A stretch of DNA of 64,000 bases, taken from contig NW_008705567.1 of assembly GCF_000186865.1 (NCBI RefSeq), positions 1,806,379-1,870,378 of the forward strand, read 5' to 3'. How positions within the stretch are numbered: position 1 is the stretch's first letter; the number at the start of each line of letters is the position of its first letter. Shown here in pieces: positions 1 to 9,465 of the stretch. Under the pieces are notes generated by a model. The model was given only the letters and a program-made list of their open reading frames with translations, was not told where the DNA came from and searched no databases. A program made the position numbers and the translations under genes. The stretch comes from Aureococcus anophagefferens. Its lineage: Eukaryota; Sar; Pelagophyceae; Pelagomonadales; Pelagomonadaceae.

Positions 1-597
1 GTCGGGAACCTCGTGCACCACGGCGGCGAGGGCGTGCTCGAGGAGACGGGCGCGGGCGGCGCGGGCCAGATGACGGAGAAGGGCAAGTCCGTGCCCCACG
101 GCCAGGCGCCGAGCCTCGTCGCCTGCGAGATCATGATCCAGAGCGTCGCCTACCTGGCGCACAAGATCGTCAACCCCCGGGCGCCGTTCGGCTCGTACTT
201 TGGCGCGCGCGCGTTCATCTCCGTGATCAAGATGCGCTTCCAGACGCTCCTGGTCCACCCCTACGTCCACGCCGAGGAGAAGTCCATCTTCCCCTGGCCC
301 CTGTCGGAGATCATCGAGGACCACAAGTGCCACATTGTGAACCACCACGTCGACGGCTCGTGCCTCGGCGTCATCGACTTCGCGCCTATGAACCGGCTCT
401 ACGACGGCCTGATGTACTTCCAGGCGTCCTTCTACCAGAGCGGCGCCGTCAAGCGCCGCACGCCGGGCCACTGGGTCCTCACCTTTGGCATGGAGTATTG
501 CCTCATCGCCCTGACCTTCGCGACCTTCGCGGGCTACATGGCCGCCGCGAAGGCCATCAAGGGCGGCCCCGTCGCCAAGTCCGTGAAGACCGCCTAG
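1..597 (+). CDS. Fatty acid hydroxylase / sterol desaturase-like protein, 3' part only
   Basis: The frame is open from the first base, so the gene starts outside the window; 198 codons are seen. A histidine-rich stretch near residues 107-118 (DHKCHIVNHH) followed by a conserved-looking RLYDGLMY segment resembles the last iron-binding box (HxxHH type) and following loop of the fatty acid hydroxylase superfamily, which oxidises lipids at the ER membrane. A hydrophobic segment (about 165-182) lies near the C-terminus, followed by a short basic tail. The earlier histidine boxes would lie upstream and cannot be checked. The family call is inference from one motif; another membrane di-iron enzyme is possible. 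Confidence 0.5.
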   Translation, partial: VGNLVHHGGEGVLEETGAGGAGQMTEKGKSVPHGQAPSLVACEIMIQSVAYLAHKIVNPRAPFGSYFGARAFISVIKMRFQTLLVHPYVHAEEKSIFPWPLSEIIEDHKCHIVNHHVDGSCLGVIDFAPMNRLYDGLMYFQASFYQSGAVKRRTPGHWVLTFGMEYCLIALTFATFAGYMAAAKAIKGGPVAKSVKTA

Positions 598-669
598 CGC
601 CGTCATTCCCACTACCCTGTATGAAAATAAGAGTTGAATTCTAAAGTTTTCATTACCCATTTTACCCTT

Positions 670-915
670 AACATATCCCGCCGGCGGGATATCATATCCC
701 GGATATGTTAAACGCCGCTTCAACTTGGACTTCAACCTCAAACCTTGCACTTCAACAGGGACCTCAACACAGCCGCTTGCCCTTCAAAAGGGACCTCAAC
801 ACCGCCGCTCACGCCTCATCGAGGACCTCTGACGCGCCGCCCACGCCTTAGGGTGCGCGACCCGCCCCATGCCACGTGCCAGAAGCCCTCCAGAAGCCCT
901 CCAGAACCCTTCCAG
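670..915 (+). repeat. Left terminal inverted repeat of the 670-2029 element
   Basis: This is the inverted partner of 1798-2029. It contains runs of CCTCAACA and of AGAAGCCCTCC-type short direct repeats. It carries 14 extra bases near 693-706 that partly repeat the terminal palindrome. The match to the right copy ends abruptly after CAGAACCCTTCCAG. Confidence 0.85.
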
Positions 916-1225
916 AGGAGCCAGGATACGCCTAGGATACCCGTAACGCAGTCTCACTCTGATCTGGGTTATGGGCCCATTTTCGCGCTGTGAGCCACCG
1001 CGCTACACCTGCTAGCTGTGCGCAGCTACACCGCTGCGAGCCTGCGCGCAGAGCGCGCCGCCCGCAGCAGATCCACCGCTCGCGAGCGGCGGATAGCCCC
1101 TGGAGCCAGAGCGCGCGCCGCCGCAGAGCCCGGCGTCGCGCCGCGCTCCGGTCCAGGCCCCACCAGCGCCCGCGCGGACCGCGCGCGGCGCAGCGGCGAG
1201 GACACCAGCACCCCGCCTTCCTACA

Positions 1226-1528
1226 ATGCCGCCGCGGACCCGCGCGGGCGCGGCCGGCGGCGGCGACGGCGACGACGAGCCGACGCTCCTCAGCATCGTC
1301 GAGCTGAACAAGCTCTTCAAAGACGTCGTCATCTTCACGCCGCAGAGCGGCGTCCATGACGCGAACAAGGCCCTCTTCAGGGCCTGGACGCGGTCGATCA
1401 TGCTCCACGCGCCCGTGCTCGAAATCGTCGGACGGCACGCCAAGGCCGACTTCGGAGACATCTACGACGGCGAGTGGGCCAAGATCGACCAGTCCGAGCG
1501 GCCGCAGGCCGAGCACATGCTCGCCTAG
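1226..1528 (+). CDS. Small ORF inside the transposon, function unknown
   Basis: A 100-codon frame with an ATG start and a GC-rich leader followed by a more protein-like segment (LLSIVELNKLFKDVVIF, then an acidic C-terminal half). No family is recognised. It lies between the inverted repeats, so it is cargo or a remnant of the element's own gene. The stop codon lies in CCTAGG, which could instead be a 3' splice site (CCTAG) joining on to the AT-rich frame that follows at 1530-1709. If so, this would be one exon of a longer protein. Reality of the gene is uncertain. Confidence 0.25.
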   Translation: MPPRTRAGAAGGGDGDDEPTLLSIVELNKLFKDVVIFTPQSGVHDANKALFRAWTRSIMLHAPVLEIVGRHAKADFGDIYDGEWAKIDQSERPQAEHMLA

Positions 1529-1529
1529 G

Positions 1530-1709
1530 CTCCATGCTGAGATTCGTTATCTAGATAAAATCATGATTACCGTAAACCAATTTTTGCAAATCGACCAGTA
1601 TATCTCTCGCATTTATGATGACTATAGATCAAATTCAAGATGCGAGCACTGCGGAATGTCATTTCAAGATACCAAATGTCTTGATTTGCACCACGTTAAA
1701 GAAACTTGA
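1530..1709 (+). other. AT-rich coding-like fragment with HNH-like CxxC...LDLHH motif
   Basis: This 180-bp stretch is far richer in A and T than the rest of the window. It is open in one frame and ends at TGA 1707-1709. The frame reads through a helical segment and then CEHCG ... LDLHHV, a spacing like the start of the zinc-binding and active-site region of HNH nucleases. The downstream part of an HNH fold is missing. It may be a fragment of an endonuclease gene captured by the transposon, perhaps from a virus or organelle of low GC. Both origin and function are inference. Confidence 0.3.
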
Positions 1710-1797
1710 AGGGCAGTTTACCAAGGCGAGGCAGTGGGGGAAATCAAAATCGCAAAATCGTAAGGGGTTTGGGGTATTTCGGGTCCGCGGAAGGGTT

Positions 1798-2029
1798 CTG
1801 GAAGGGTTCTGGAGGGCTTCTGGAGGGCTTCTGGCACGTGGCATGGGGCGGGTCGCGCACCCTAAGGCGTGGGCGGCGCGTCAGAGGTCCTCGATGAGGC
1901 GTGAGCGGCGGTGTTGAGGTCCCTTTTGAAGGGCAAGCGGCTGTGTTGAGGTCCCTGTTGAAGTGCAAGGTTTGAGGTTGAAGTCCAAGTTGAAGCGGCG
2001 TTTAACATATCCCGCCGGCGGGATATGTT
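1798..2029 (-). repeat. Right terminal inverted repeat of the 670-2029 element
   Basis: Inverted copy of 670-915 without the 14-bp insertion. It ends in a perfect 26-bp palindrome centred on CCGCCGGCGG (2004-2029). The terminal palindrome could fold into a hairpin in single-stranded DNA. Confidence 0.85.
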
Positions 2030-2188
2030 ACCCTTTTCCGTGGTCGGCGCGTCTTCCGACTTGTCTTCAAGTCCGGCGGAGTTTTTCCCGCGCGCTTCAA
2101 GTTGGAGGAGAATTCAGCAAATGTATCCACGGCGTGGATGTCAGGCGTCGAGGCCTTCGACGGAGAGTGACGACGCAGCCCCGACGCG

Positions 2189-3537
2189 ATGGGCGCGCTT
2201 AAGACGGCCGGGAAGCTCGTCGGGCTGTACGTGCTGGCCTATTTAGTCCAGGTCTGCTTCCTGATCAAGGACCATGTGCCTTTCACGCTGCAGCAGCGCC
2301 TGGCCCAGGCCAAGTGGTGGCTCCTGAACCCGCGCAGCCTCATGACGATGACGGAGGACGAGGTCATGGAGAGCTACCTGAGCAACACGGACCCGCCCCA
2401 GATCGAGATCCCCGTCATCGAGGGCACCTGGGAGGAGATCAAGGACGAGGTCATGAGCCTGGGCAAGGACTGGCCGCGCGCGCCCGCGTCCGCCGGCGGG
2501 CCTCGCTCGCGTCGCGCGGCCGGAGACGACGCACAGGACGCCATCGCTTCGTTCCTAGGCTCGTGCTCGTGAAGAACTTCAGCCACGGCTACCTCGACCA
2601 GTACGCGGACATGGAGGCCTTCATCGCGGCCACGGAGAACACGAAGCACAGCTTCACGACGGTGCACCTCGGCGCGAACGTGGGCCTGGGCAAGACGAGC
2701 GAGATGGTGGGCCTCCACGACGCCGTGCGCCGCATGGCCGGCGGCGAGCAGCTCTACGGCGGCTTCATCCTCGACCTGCTGGCCCAGCAGCCCAAGCTCA
2801 TGGCGGGCGTCGCCGCGACGCTCAAGCGGCTCGCGGACATCCCCGCGCTCGTGCGCTACAGCGACGAGGTCCACGACGCGAACCACCACGCCTTCGTCTA
2901 CCACGGCACGTGGCACTGGGCCATGCTCCACAACGCGCCCGTGCCCGACGCGTTCCTCCAGGTCGCGAACCGGAAGAAGTGGTACTTCACGGTGCCGGAC
3001 TACATCCCGCACATGCGCCCCGTGTGCCTGGGCATCGCGGGCTGCCGCTTCATGATGGACCCCCGCGACCAGAGCCGCATCCCCTTCCGCGAGGTCATCT
3101 CGGAGCCGGGCGACATGCTCCTCTTCCCGCCCTTCTGGCCCCACGGCGTCGCGAACCTCGAGGAGGAGTTCGGCTGGGGCGTCGGCGTGCGGCCGGGCGG
3201 CGGCAAGGACGCGTTCAAGACGTTCCTCTGGCCCCTCAAGGCGCAGAAGTCGGGCTACTGGGCCACCGTGAACTGGTTCCTCCGCTTCCTCACGCTCAAC
3301 ACCAAGGCGGACAACGGCAAGACCGACATCGACAGCCTCAAACAGAACGTCACGACGAACCTCGTCCTCAACACGCCCCACCTCGAGGCCCTCTCGCGGA
3401 ACATCACGGAGAAGATCGACCTCAACCACCCGCTGCGCACGGGCGGCCACAGCGCGCCCTACGCGGGGCCCCCGGCCATGCTCACGAAGACGGAGGCGGC
3501 CATGCTCGCGGGCGCGGGCGCGAAGGCCGAGCTCTAG
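2189..3537 (+). CDS. Membrane-anchored cupin/JmjC-like protein (HxA variant)
   Basis: Proposed exons 2189-2475 and 2559-3537 (421 aa), joined across an 83-bp GC-AG intron that restores frame between KDWP and LVLVKNFSHGY. Residues about 7-25 form an N-terminal membrane segment. The core resembles the cupin_8/JmjC-like fold of Fe(II)/2-oxoglutarate enzymes. LHNAP near residue 219 sits where the family has LHxDP, QVANRKKW matches the strand after it, and EPGDMLLFPPFWPH near residue 289 carries the second histidine. The usual acidic iron ligand is alanine. A relative at 11121-12227 shares the same order and the same change. The reaction and substrate are unknown. Confidence 0.7.
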
Positions 3538-3692
3538 GGCGCCCGCTTCCTATAAGTCCGCTGTTTGAACAGACGAGGGTCGCCAACTTGCCAGGCTGAG
3601 TTCTCAGTTTGAACACGCAAAGTTAGAGTACAAGGGGGGGGAACGGGGCTCGTCGCGGGGGGGCTATGGGCAAAAGGGGTCCGGGATGTTCC

Positions 3693-4703
3693 TCAGATCG
3701 CGGTCTCCGCGCTCCGCCGCGACTTGCGCGCGCCGCCCGCGCGGCCGCCCGCGCGCGGGCTCCGGCGCGCGGGCTCCTCGGCGCCGGGCTCGCCGAAGCC
3801 CGGCGCGAGGACGATGTCGCAGCTCCCGCGGAAGGTCGTCCGCCGCGCGGGCGCCCAGGAGTCGAAGAGCGGCGCCAGGCCCGTGACGGACACGTCGCCG
3901 GACGGCGCGAGCACGCGCGCCTCGCCGTCGCTGCAGACGAACTGGTCGCCGCCGGCGACGGCGGCGATGCGCTGCCAGTAGGCCGCGTCCTTCTCCGCGC
4001 GCAGGAGCGTGCGCTGGGCGAGGCGCCGGCTCCGCTCCGCGTCGCGGCGCCGGTTCCGCGTCCGGACGCGCGAGACCGCGCGCGACGCGAGACTCCGCGG
4101 GTTCAGGAGCGGGAAGAGGCGCCGCGGCGGGTCGAAGCTCGCTAGGTCCCGCAGGGCCGGCTCCGCGGCGGCCAGGGCGAACTCCGCGTGGCGCAGCGCC
4201 GCGAGGTGCGCCGCGGCCTCGTCGCCGAGCGCCTGCGCGTCGTCCGCGGCCAAACACTCGAACGTGGACACGACGGCGAAGTCGCCGCTCGTCGCGACGA
4301 AGCTCACGGTCTCCCCGGCGCCGTGGCGGCTCGATGTGTAGCGCACGTCGCCCGAGCCCCGCGCGACCTCGCAGCCGCCCGCGTCGAGGACCTCGAGCTC
4401 CGCGCGCGTCCCGCCGTCGCGGAGCTGCCACCGGAGCACGAGCTCCTTGTTGGCGAGCACGACCTTGCCGTGGACCATGGGGTAGTCCCAGGACGGGGCG
4501 ACGACGGCCACGGCCGGCTCGAGCGCTCGTTGTTCGCGGGCTCGGCGCTCCTCGAGCAGTGATTCTTGGAGGACGCCGGCCTCGGCGCGGAGCTGAGCTG
4601 CCTGCGCGTTGAGCCGGGCCGCCTCGGCCTGCCAGCCGCCCGCGGGCGTCGAGAGGGATGTTGTCGTTGGGAGGACCGCGAGCAAGGTGAGAGCACGTCT
4701 CAT
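3693..4703 (-). CDS. Secretory or plastid protein with coiled coil, unknown function
   Basis: The start is placed at the Met (4703) that opens a hydrophobic leader, MRRALTLLAVLPTTTSLSTP, typical of a signal peptide; a longer reading from 4739 would bury it. Residues about 24-60 are Ala/Glu/Arg-rich and likely coiled coil (LNAQAAQLRAEAGVLQESL). A beta-rich middle follows (WDYPMVHGKVVLANKELVLRW region), and the C-terminus is long and Arg/Ala-rich. 336 aa, no intron seen. No family recognised. The leader would suit export or, with the following region, import into a complex plastid. Confidence 0.55.
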   Translation of the reverse strand: MRRALTLLAVLPTTTSLSTPAGGWQAEAARLNAQAAQLRAEAGVLQESLLEERRAREQRALEPAVAVVAPSWDYPMVHGKVVLANKELVLRWQLRDGGTRAELEVLDAGGCEVARGSGDVRYTSSRHGAGETVSFVATSGDFAVVSTFECLAADDAQALGDEAAAHLAALRHAEFALAAAEPALRDLASFDPPRRLFPLLNPRSLASRAVSRVRTRNRRRDAERSRRLAQRTLLRAEKDAAYWQRIAAVAGGDQFVCSDGEARVLAPSGDVSVTGLAPLFDSWAPARRTTFRGSCDIVLAPGFGEPGAEEPARRSPRAGGRAGGARKSRRSAETAI

Positions 4704-4985
4704 TTTTCGTAAGACGCGCCGGCCGTCGCACGAACACACGAGCGCTCGAGTTTTTCTTCGTGAGGCGCGTCAACCGAGCGTCAATGTCCGCTTTTGTGGA
4801 CCTTGGCGAGCAACACCGACATTTGCCGCGCCGCCGATCGCGTCGTCGATTGGCAGCCTCGACTCGCGCGCCGCCGCAGCACGCGCCACACGCAACCACA
4901 CAACTACCACACAACACATCATTGGCGGCTGCAAACGTGGAGTGAGTGGCGCCTGCCACAACCGGCAACGCTCGCCGAAGCAGCC

Positions 4986-5951
4986 ATGAGTAGCTCCGGC
5001 GAGGCTGACAACTTCCGGCGGAGCCTCGTGCAGACGGTCTGGGCCGTCGCCTCGGCGACGGCCTTCGGTTTGATCCTCTGGTACGCGCGCGGCCGCGACA
5101 GCGCCATCGCCTTCTTCTCGGGCTACCTCGTCGAGCAGTCGCTGTCCGTCGACAACCTCTTCGTGTTCATCATGCTCTTCGAGTACTTTCGGGTGCCGCC
5201 GGCGTTCCAGCAGCGCGTGCTGTCCTGGGGCATCGTCGGCGCGATCCTCATGCGGGGCGTCATGATCGTCGCGGGCGTCGCGGCCGTGAAGCGATTCCGG
5301 TGGACGTCGCTGCTCTTCGCGGGCATCCTGCTGCTGTCGTCGGTGAAGCTGCTCATGGAGGGCGACGAGGACGAGGACGTCGGCGATAATCTGGTTATGC
5401 GGCTCTCGCGGAAGCTGGTCGGCGCGACGACGGAGTACGACGGCGACCGATTCTTCACCGTCGTCGACGGCGCGAAGCGCGCGACGCCGCTGCTGCTCTG
5501 CCTCGTCTGCGTCGAGCTCAGCGACGTCGTCTTCGCCGTCGACTCCATCCCCGCCGTGCTGGGCATCTCGACGGACCCCTTCGTCGTCTACTCGTCCAAC
5601 GTCTTCGCCATCGCGGGCCTCCGCGCGCTTTACGCGTTGGTGGCCAAGGCCGTCGACTCGATGGTCTACCTCAAGCCCGCGGTCTGCGCCGTGCTCGTCT
5701 TCATCTCCGTGAAGATGATCCTCGAGTACTTCCACTACGCCATCGGCACGGGCGCGTCGCTCTGCGTCGTCGTGTGCCTCCTCGCGCTCGGCGCGGCCGC
5801 GTCGCTGCTGGCGTCGAAGCGAAAAAAACACAAGACGGAGGACCACGCGCCGAACTACGACGCGGGCGACTTCGCGCCGGCGAGCCCGCTGCGGCAGCGC
5901 GAGCCCTTCGCCTACTCGGCCCAGGACGACCTGAGTCGCGTGCTCGTGTAA
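4986..5951 (+). CDS. TerC-family integral membrane protein
   Basis: 321 aa from the ATG at 4986; in-frame codons upstream lack convincing protein character. The TerC (PF03741) pattern is clear: WYARGRDSAIAFFSGYLVEQSLSVDNLFVFIMLF near residues 32-65 and CVELSDVVFAVDSIPAVLGIS near 175-197, each with the acidic residues inside membrane helices that mark the family. About nine hydrophobic segments are visible. Relatives act in metal (Mn2+, tellurite) or pH homeostasis, and the plant member is a thylakoid protein. A hydrophilic acidic loop lies near residues 122-130, and the C-terminal tail (from about 280) is basic, then polar. The compartment here is unknown. Confidence 0.9.
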   Translation: MSSSGEADNFRRSLVQTVWAVASATAFGLILWYARGRDSAIAFFSGYLVEQSLSVDNLFVFIMLFEYFRVPPAFQQRVLSWGIVGAILMRGVMIVAGVAAVKRFRWTSLLFAGILLLSSVKLLMEGDEDEDVGDNLVMRLSRKLVGATTEYDGDRFFTVVDGAKRATPLLLCLVCVELSDVVFAVDSIPAVLGISTDPFVVYSSNVFAIAGLRALYALVAKAVDSMVYLKPAVCAVLVFISVKMILEYFHYAIGTGASLCVVVCLLALGAAASLLASKRKKHKTEDHAPNYDAGDFAPASPLRQREPFAYSAQDDLSRVLV

Positions 5952-5979
5952 CGCGGTCGGAAATTTACACGGGCGGGGC

Positions 5980-7346
5980 CTAGCGCCGCGCGACGAGGCG
6001 CTCCGTGTCGAGGGCGCCGCTCTCGGGCGTCGCGTCGTCCGGCGGCGGCGGCGGCGGCGACTCCGGGTCGCTCGCGCGCGCGGTCCGCTGCGCGGCGCGC
6101 CGCTTGTCCTTGGCGTAGATGGACAGCGCGGTGCCGGAGAAGAAGAGGAGCGCGCCCCGGTAGTGGGCGGCCGTCGGCGTCTTGCCCTCGAGGACGACGA
6201 AGCTCAGCGCCACGGTGACGCCCTTGCGGACCGTCTTGACGAGCTCCGCGTTCGTCGCGCCGAACGCCTCAACGAGGCGGACGACGCACGAGATGGACGC
6301 GTAGCCGAAGATCTCGCTCGCGAACATCTTCGCCAAGATCTCCGGCTCCCGCGCGACGAAGGCGACCATGGCCTGGGGCTCGTCGGACGCCGCGAAGAAC
6401 GCGAGGCCGCCCGCCGCGGAGATCGCGTACGTGTACAAGATGAGCTCCGCGGGCCGCGGCGAGAACTCCTTGAAGATGTAGACCTAGGGGGGGGGGGTCG
6501 CGGTGCCGGTCGCTCGGAGACACGAGGACCGACCTGCTCGTAGGTCGACACGAAGACGTCGCAGAGGATCGCGGAGAGCGCGAGCGCGCCGCCGGCGACG
6601 GCCGACGGCGCGAGCGGGCCGAGGCGCCCGCCGGACGCCGCGGCGGCGGAGAGCGTCGCCGGCGCCGCGCCGTCGCCGATGATGCCCATGGCGAGGCCCA
6701 CGCCCAGGGCCGCGGCCGCCGCGAACTCGAGCGACGAGTAGCTGTGGCCGGAGCCGAGCATCGCCTGCGGCCGCGGCGCGTCGCGACGCGCGCGCGCTAA
6801 ACGGACGCACCATGCTCAGGAGCATCGTCGGGATGGGCTTGGCGCACTTGAACATGACGCGCGTGCTGTAGTCGATGTACGTGAGGCCTGCGATTGGGTT
6901 TCGAACGAGCGGCGGGCCGCTCGGACGCGGCGCGCGTCGCTGTTGTTCGCCAGGAACACGCTGAGGAAGCAGAAGACGGCGACGGCCAAATAGTGCCGGA
7001 GCGGCGTCGTGCGCTGGCCCGGCGTCCAGCCCGCCCGCGCGAGCTCCATGGACGCGAAGAGGCAGTAGGCGACGCTGTGGCTGAGCGTGAGGAACGACCG
7101 GTGGAGCGGCTTGAAGCCCGGCGTCGTCACGATGATCTCCTGCGACGCCGCGAAGCCGCAGGACACGAGGAAGAAGACGACGAAGAAGACGACGGCCTGC
7201 AGGGGCCGCACGCGCTTGTCCGCCTCGCCCTTGATGAGGTCGCGCATGGCGGGCTTCGTGCTCTTGGACGGCGACGACGGCGCCGTGTCCGGTGGCGCCG
7301 CTGCGCCGCTGCTGTCCGATGCGACCGCGAGCAGCGGCCGTTGCAT
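5980..7346 (-). CDS. SLC35B-type nucleotide-sulfate (PAPS) transporter
   Basis: Four exons are proposed: 7346-6941, 6887-6811, 6764-6534 and 6483-5980 (405 aa), all in frame. The first intron is GC-AG, the other two GT-AG, and all are only 46-53 bp. The joined protein has the alternating helices of the UAA/drug-metabolite transporter superfamily. NNSLTYIDYSTRVMFKCAKP matches the segment in human SLC35B2/B3 that reads NTSLGYLNYPTQVIFKCCK. These carry PAPS, the sulfate donor, from cytosol to Golgi, which suits the two sulfotransferase genes at 48.9 and 55.9 kb. The C-terminal tail is Pro- and acid-rich. Nucleotide-sugar transport is the alternative. The start at 7346 is one of several Met codons before the first helix. 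Confidence 0.75.
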
Positions 7347-7552
7347 GGGACGCCGGGCCCACCCGCGCGCAGCCTTCCGGAGCCCACCACGCGTCGTCGC
7401 GGCCGTGCGGGCAGCCCCCACGCAATGAACGAGGTCGGAGGATTCAGCATGGTGCCGGATCCAGCGGCCTCGCCAAAGCTTTGCCATTGCGCGCGCCGCT
7501 CCAAGTTTTCCTGCGCGCCGCCCGCCGTGTCCGTCGCGCGCCGCCTCTTGCC

Positions 7553-8299
7553 ATGGCCGACGACAACGTCGCTCGGTGCGCGCACCTGCTCCTAAAGCAC
7601 ACGGGCAGCCGCAACCCCGTGTCGCGGCGCACGAACCAGCGCATCACCATGACCAAGGCCGAGGCGCTCGACGAGCTCGAGGGCTGGATGGCCAAGATCT
7701 CCAATGCCCCGGACCCGGCCGCGGCCTTCCGCGACGCGTGCAAGAAGCGGTCCGACTGCGGGTCCTGCCGCGAGTCCGGGGACCTCGGCGACTTCCAGCG
7801 GGGCCAGATGCAGAAGCCCTTCGAGGACGCGACGTTCGCGCTCGCCGTCGGCGAGATGTCCGGCGTCGTCGACACGGACAGCGGCGTCCACGCGATCCTG
7901 CGGCTGCCGCTCCTCGCCGACGAGGGGGCGTCGCCGAAGCGGCAGAAGACGCAGGGCGTCCGCGCGGCGCACCTCCTCCTGAAGACGACGCGGTCGCGGA
8001 ACCCCGTCTCGCGGCGCACGGGCGAGCGCATCGCCCTCGCGCCGGAGGACGCGCGCGCGGAGCTCGAGGGCTACCTCGCCGAGGTCCTCGCCGCGCCGGA
8101 GCCGTCGCGCGTCTTCAGCGCCCTCGCGTCGAAGCGCAGCGACTGCAGCTCCTACAAGCAGGGCGGCGACCTCGGCCACTTCCAGAAGGGCGCGATGCAG
8201 GCGCCCTTCGAGGACGCCGCCTTCGGCCTCAAGGTCGGCGCCGTCTCCGGCATCGTCGAGACCGACTCGGGCCTCCACATCATCCTCCGCATCCAGTGA
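7553..8299 (+). CDS. Peptidyl-prolyl isomerase with two parvulin (Pin1-type) domains
   Basis: 248 aa, intronless. Two copies of the parvulin catalytic domain are joined head to tail. Copy 1 is about residues 7-123 (AHLLLKHTGSRNPVSRR, then KRSDC, GDLGDFQRGQMQKPFEDATF, DTDSGVHAILR). Copy 2 is about 138-248 (AHLLLKTTRSRNPVSRR, KRSDC, GDLGHFQKGAMQAPFEDAAF, ETDSGLHIILR). Pin1 relatives isomerise phospho-Ser/Thr-Pro bonds. The basic RNPVSRR loop, the active-site Cys of KRSDC and the final His are in both copies. No WW domain is present. AATAAA-like sequence follows at 8345. The start lies just 206 bp from the divergent transporter gene. Confidence 0.9.
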   Translation: MADDNVARCAHLLLKHTGSRNPVSRRTNQRITMTKAEALDELEGWMAKISNAPDPAAAFRDACKKRSDCGSCRESGDLGDFQRGQMQKPFEDATFALAVGEMSGVVDTDSGVHAILRLPLLADEGASPKRQKTQGVRAAHLLLKTTRSRNPVSRRTGERIALAPEDARAELEGYLAEVLAAPEPSRVFSALASKRSDCSSYKQGGDLGHFQKGAMQAPFEDAAFGLKVGAVSGIVETDSGLHIILRIQ

Positions 8300-8437
8300 G
8301 CGCGCGCCGCCGCATAAGTTCAAACAAAGCGAACTTGCAGCTCTAATAAATAAAATAGCCTGGGTTCGTGATGGTTCGAGCGTCCGGAATGCCCGTGTGC
8401 TGATGTATGCCTGCTCGGTGCCGCACCTTCCATCGTG

Positions 8438-9454
8438 ATGCTGCGCCTGGTCGCGCTGCTGCTCCTGCGGTGCCGCGCGGCGCCGACGGCCGACGAGTGG
8501 CCCCTCGTGCTCGCCGGCTCCGGCAAGGACGCGCTGCGGCCGCACTGCGACCCGACCACCGCCTCGGACCGGCCCTGCGACGCCATGTGCGTGCGCGAGA
8601 AGGCGTGCGTCAACGGGCCGCGGCGGATCGTCGCGCTCATGCTCCGCGGCGACGCGTTCCGCATTTGGGCGCACCAGGGCAACCAAGACACGTGCTGCGC
8701 GGGCTCCGAGGCCGCGCAGCGCGCCGTCGCCGCGGCGCACGACAGGCTCGTCATCGAGCCATTGGAACGGGCGGGCTACGACGTGCGCGTGTACATATCG
8801 TCGTACCACTGCACGAACGGCGAAGACTGGGCGTCGACGGCGCTGCCCGCGCTCTACGGGTCGCGGCTCCGGGGCCTCGCGTTGCGGAACCGGACGGCGG
8901 GCAGCCAGTGGGGCACGCTGTCGCGAGCGGTGGAGCTCGCGGCGTCCGACGCGCGGACGGTCGCCGACGGCCGGTCGGGCGCGCCGGAGACCCCCGGCGT
9001 CCGCGAGTGCCCCGTGCACCACGCGTTCGTCCTCCGCCTGGACATGCTCGTCAAGAAGTTCGACCTCTGCCTCCTCGCGGCGGACCGGCCCATGAACCGC
9101 CACGCCCTCGACGACGGCGGCGGCGCGGACCAGTTCCTCTACGCGCCCGGCCGCCTGTTTTCCTGCGTCGCGAGACACCGCCACCATCCCGCGGCCTATT
9201 CGTCCCGCGGCGCCCACGGCTTTCTCGACAAGATCGTCGAGTTCGCCGGCGGCGGACACAAGGCGTCGTCCTACCTCCAGGCCGGCCTCGGCCCGGACGC
9301 GGCGCTCGCCAAGGGCCGCGACGCGACGAAGTGCCGCGCGTTCCACGCGGACTGGATGTCCAAGTGGACCGCGGAGCAGGCCGCGCCGCGCGGGGGGCTC
9401 GCGGCGGCGCGCGCCGCGTGCTACCGCGCCCCCGGCGCCTTCTCCTTCGGCTAG
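8438..9454 (+). CDS. Secreted or Golgi-lumen protein, possibly glycosyltransferase-like
   Basis: 338 aa, intronless. The start at 8438 opens a signal peptide, MLRLVALLLLRCRAAPTA. The mature part has many cysteines (CDP, CDAMC, KACVNG, DTCCAG, YHC, CPVHH, FDLC), pointing to a disulfide-bonded luminal protein. RRIVALMLRGDAFRI and FVLRLDMLVKKFDLCLLAADRPM have the strand-helix look of nucleotide-sugar enzymes, but no DxD motif or named family can be assigned. The sequence ends shortly after a final Cys. Treat as a hypothetical secretory-pathway protein. Confidence 0.6.
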   Translation: MLRLVALLLLRCRAAPTADEWPLVLAGSGKDALRPHCDPTTASDRPCDAMCVREKACVNGPRRIVALMLRGDAFRIWAHQGNQDTCCAGSEAAQRAVAAAHDRLVIEPLERAGYDVRVYISSYHCTNGEDWASTALPALYGSRLRGLALRNRTAGSQWGTLSRAVELAASDARTVADGRSGAPETPGVRECPVHHAFVLRLDMLVKKFDLCLLAADRPMNRHALDDGGGADQFLYAPGRLFSCVARHRHHPAAYSSRGAHGFLDKIVEFAGGGHKASSYLQAGLGPDAALAKGRDATKCRAFHADWMSKWTAEQAAPRGGLAAARAACYRAPGAFSFG

Positions 9455-9465
9455 CGCGGTAACCC

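Larger units (their letters stand above)
670..2029. mobile_element. DNA transposon with 232-bp terminal inverted repeats
   Basis: The two ends (670-915 and 1798-2029) are inverted copies that look identical over 232 bp, apart from a 14-bp insertion in the left copy near 693-706. Each end starts with AACATATCCC. The right end carries a perfect 26-bp palindrome (2004-2029), and the left had the same before the 14-bp insertion. TTACCCTT occurs both just outside the left end (662-669) and at the right border (2028-2035), giving a 6-8 bp target duplication depending on where the boundary is drawn. The interior (about 880 bp) holds a short GC-rich ORF and an AT-rich block, but no recognisable transposase, so the element is probably non-autonomous. 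An 8-bp duplication would fit hAT-like elements, but the family is not established. Confidence 0.75.
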
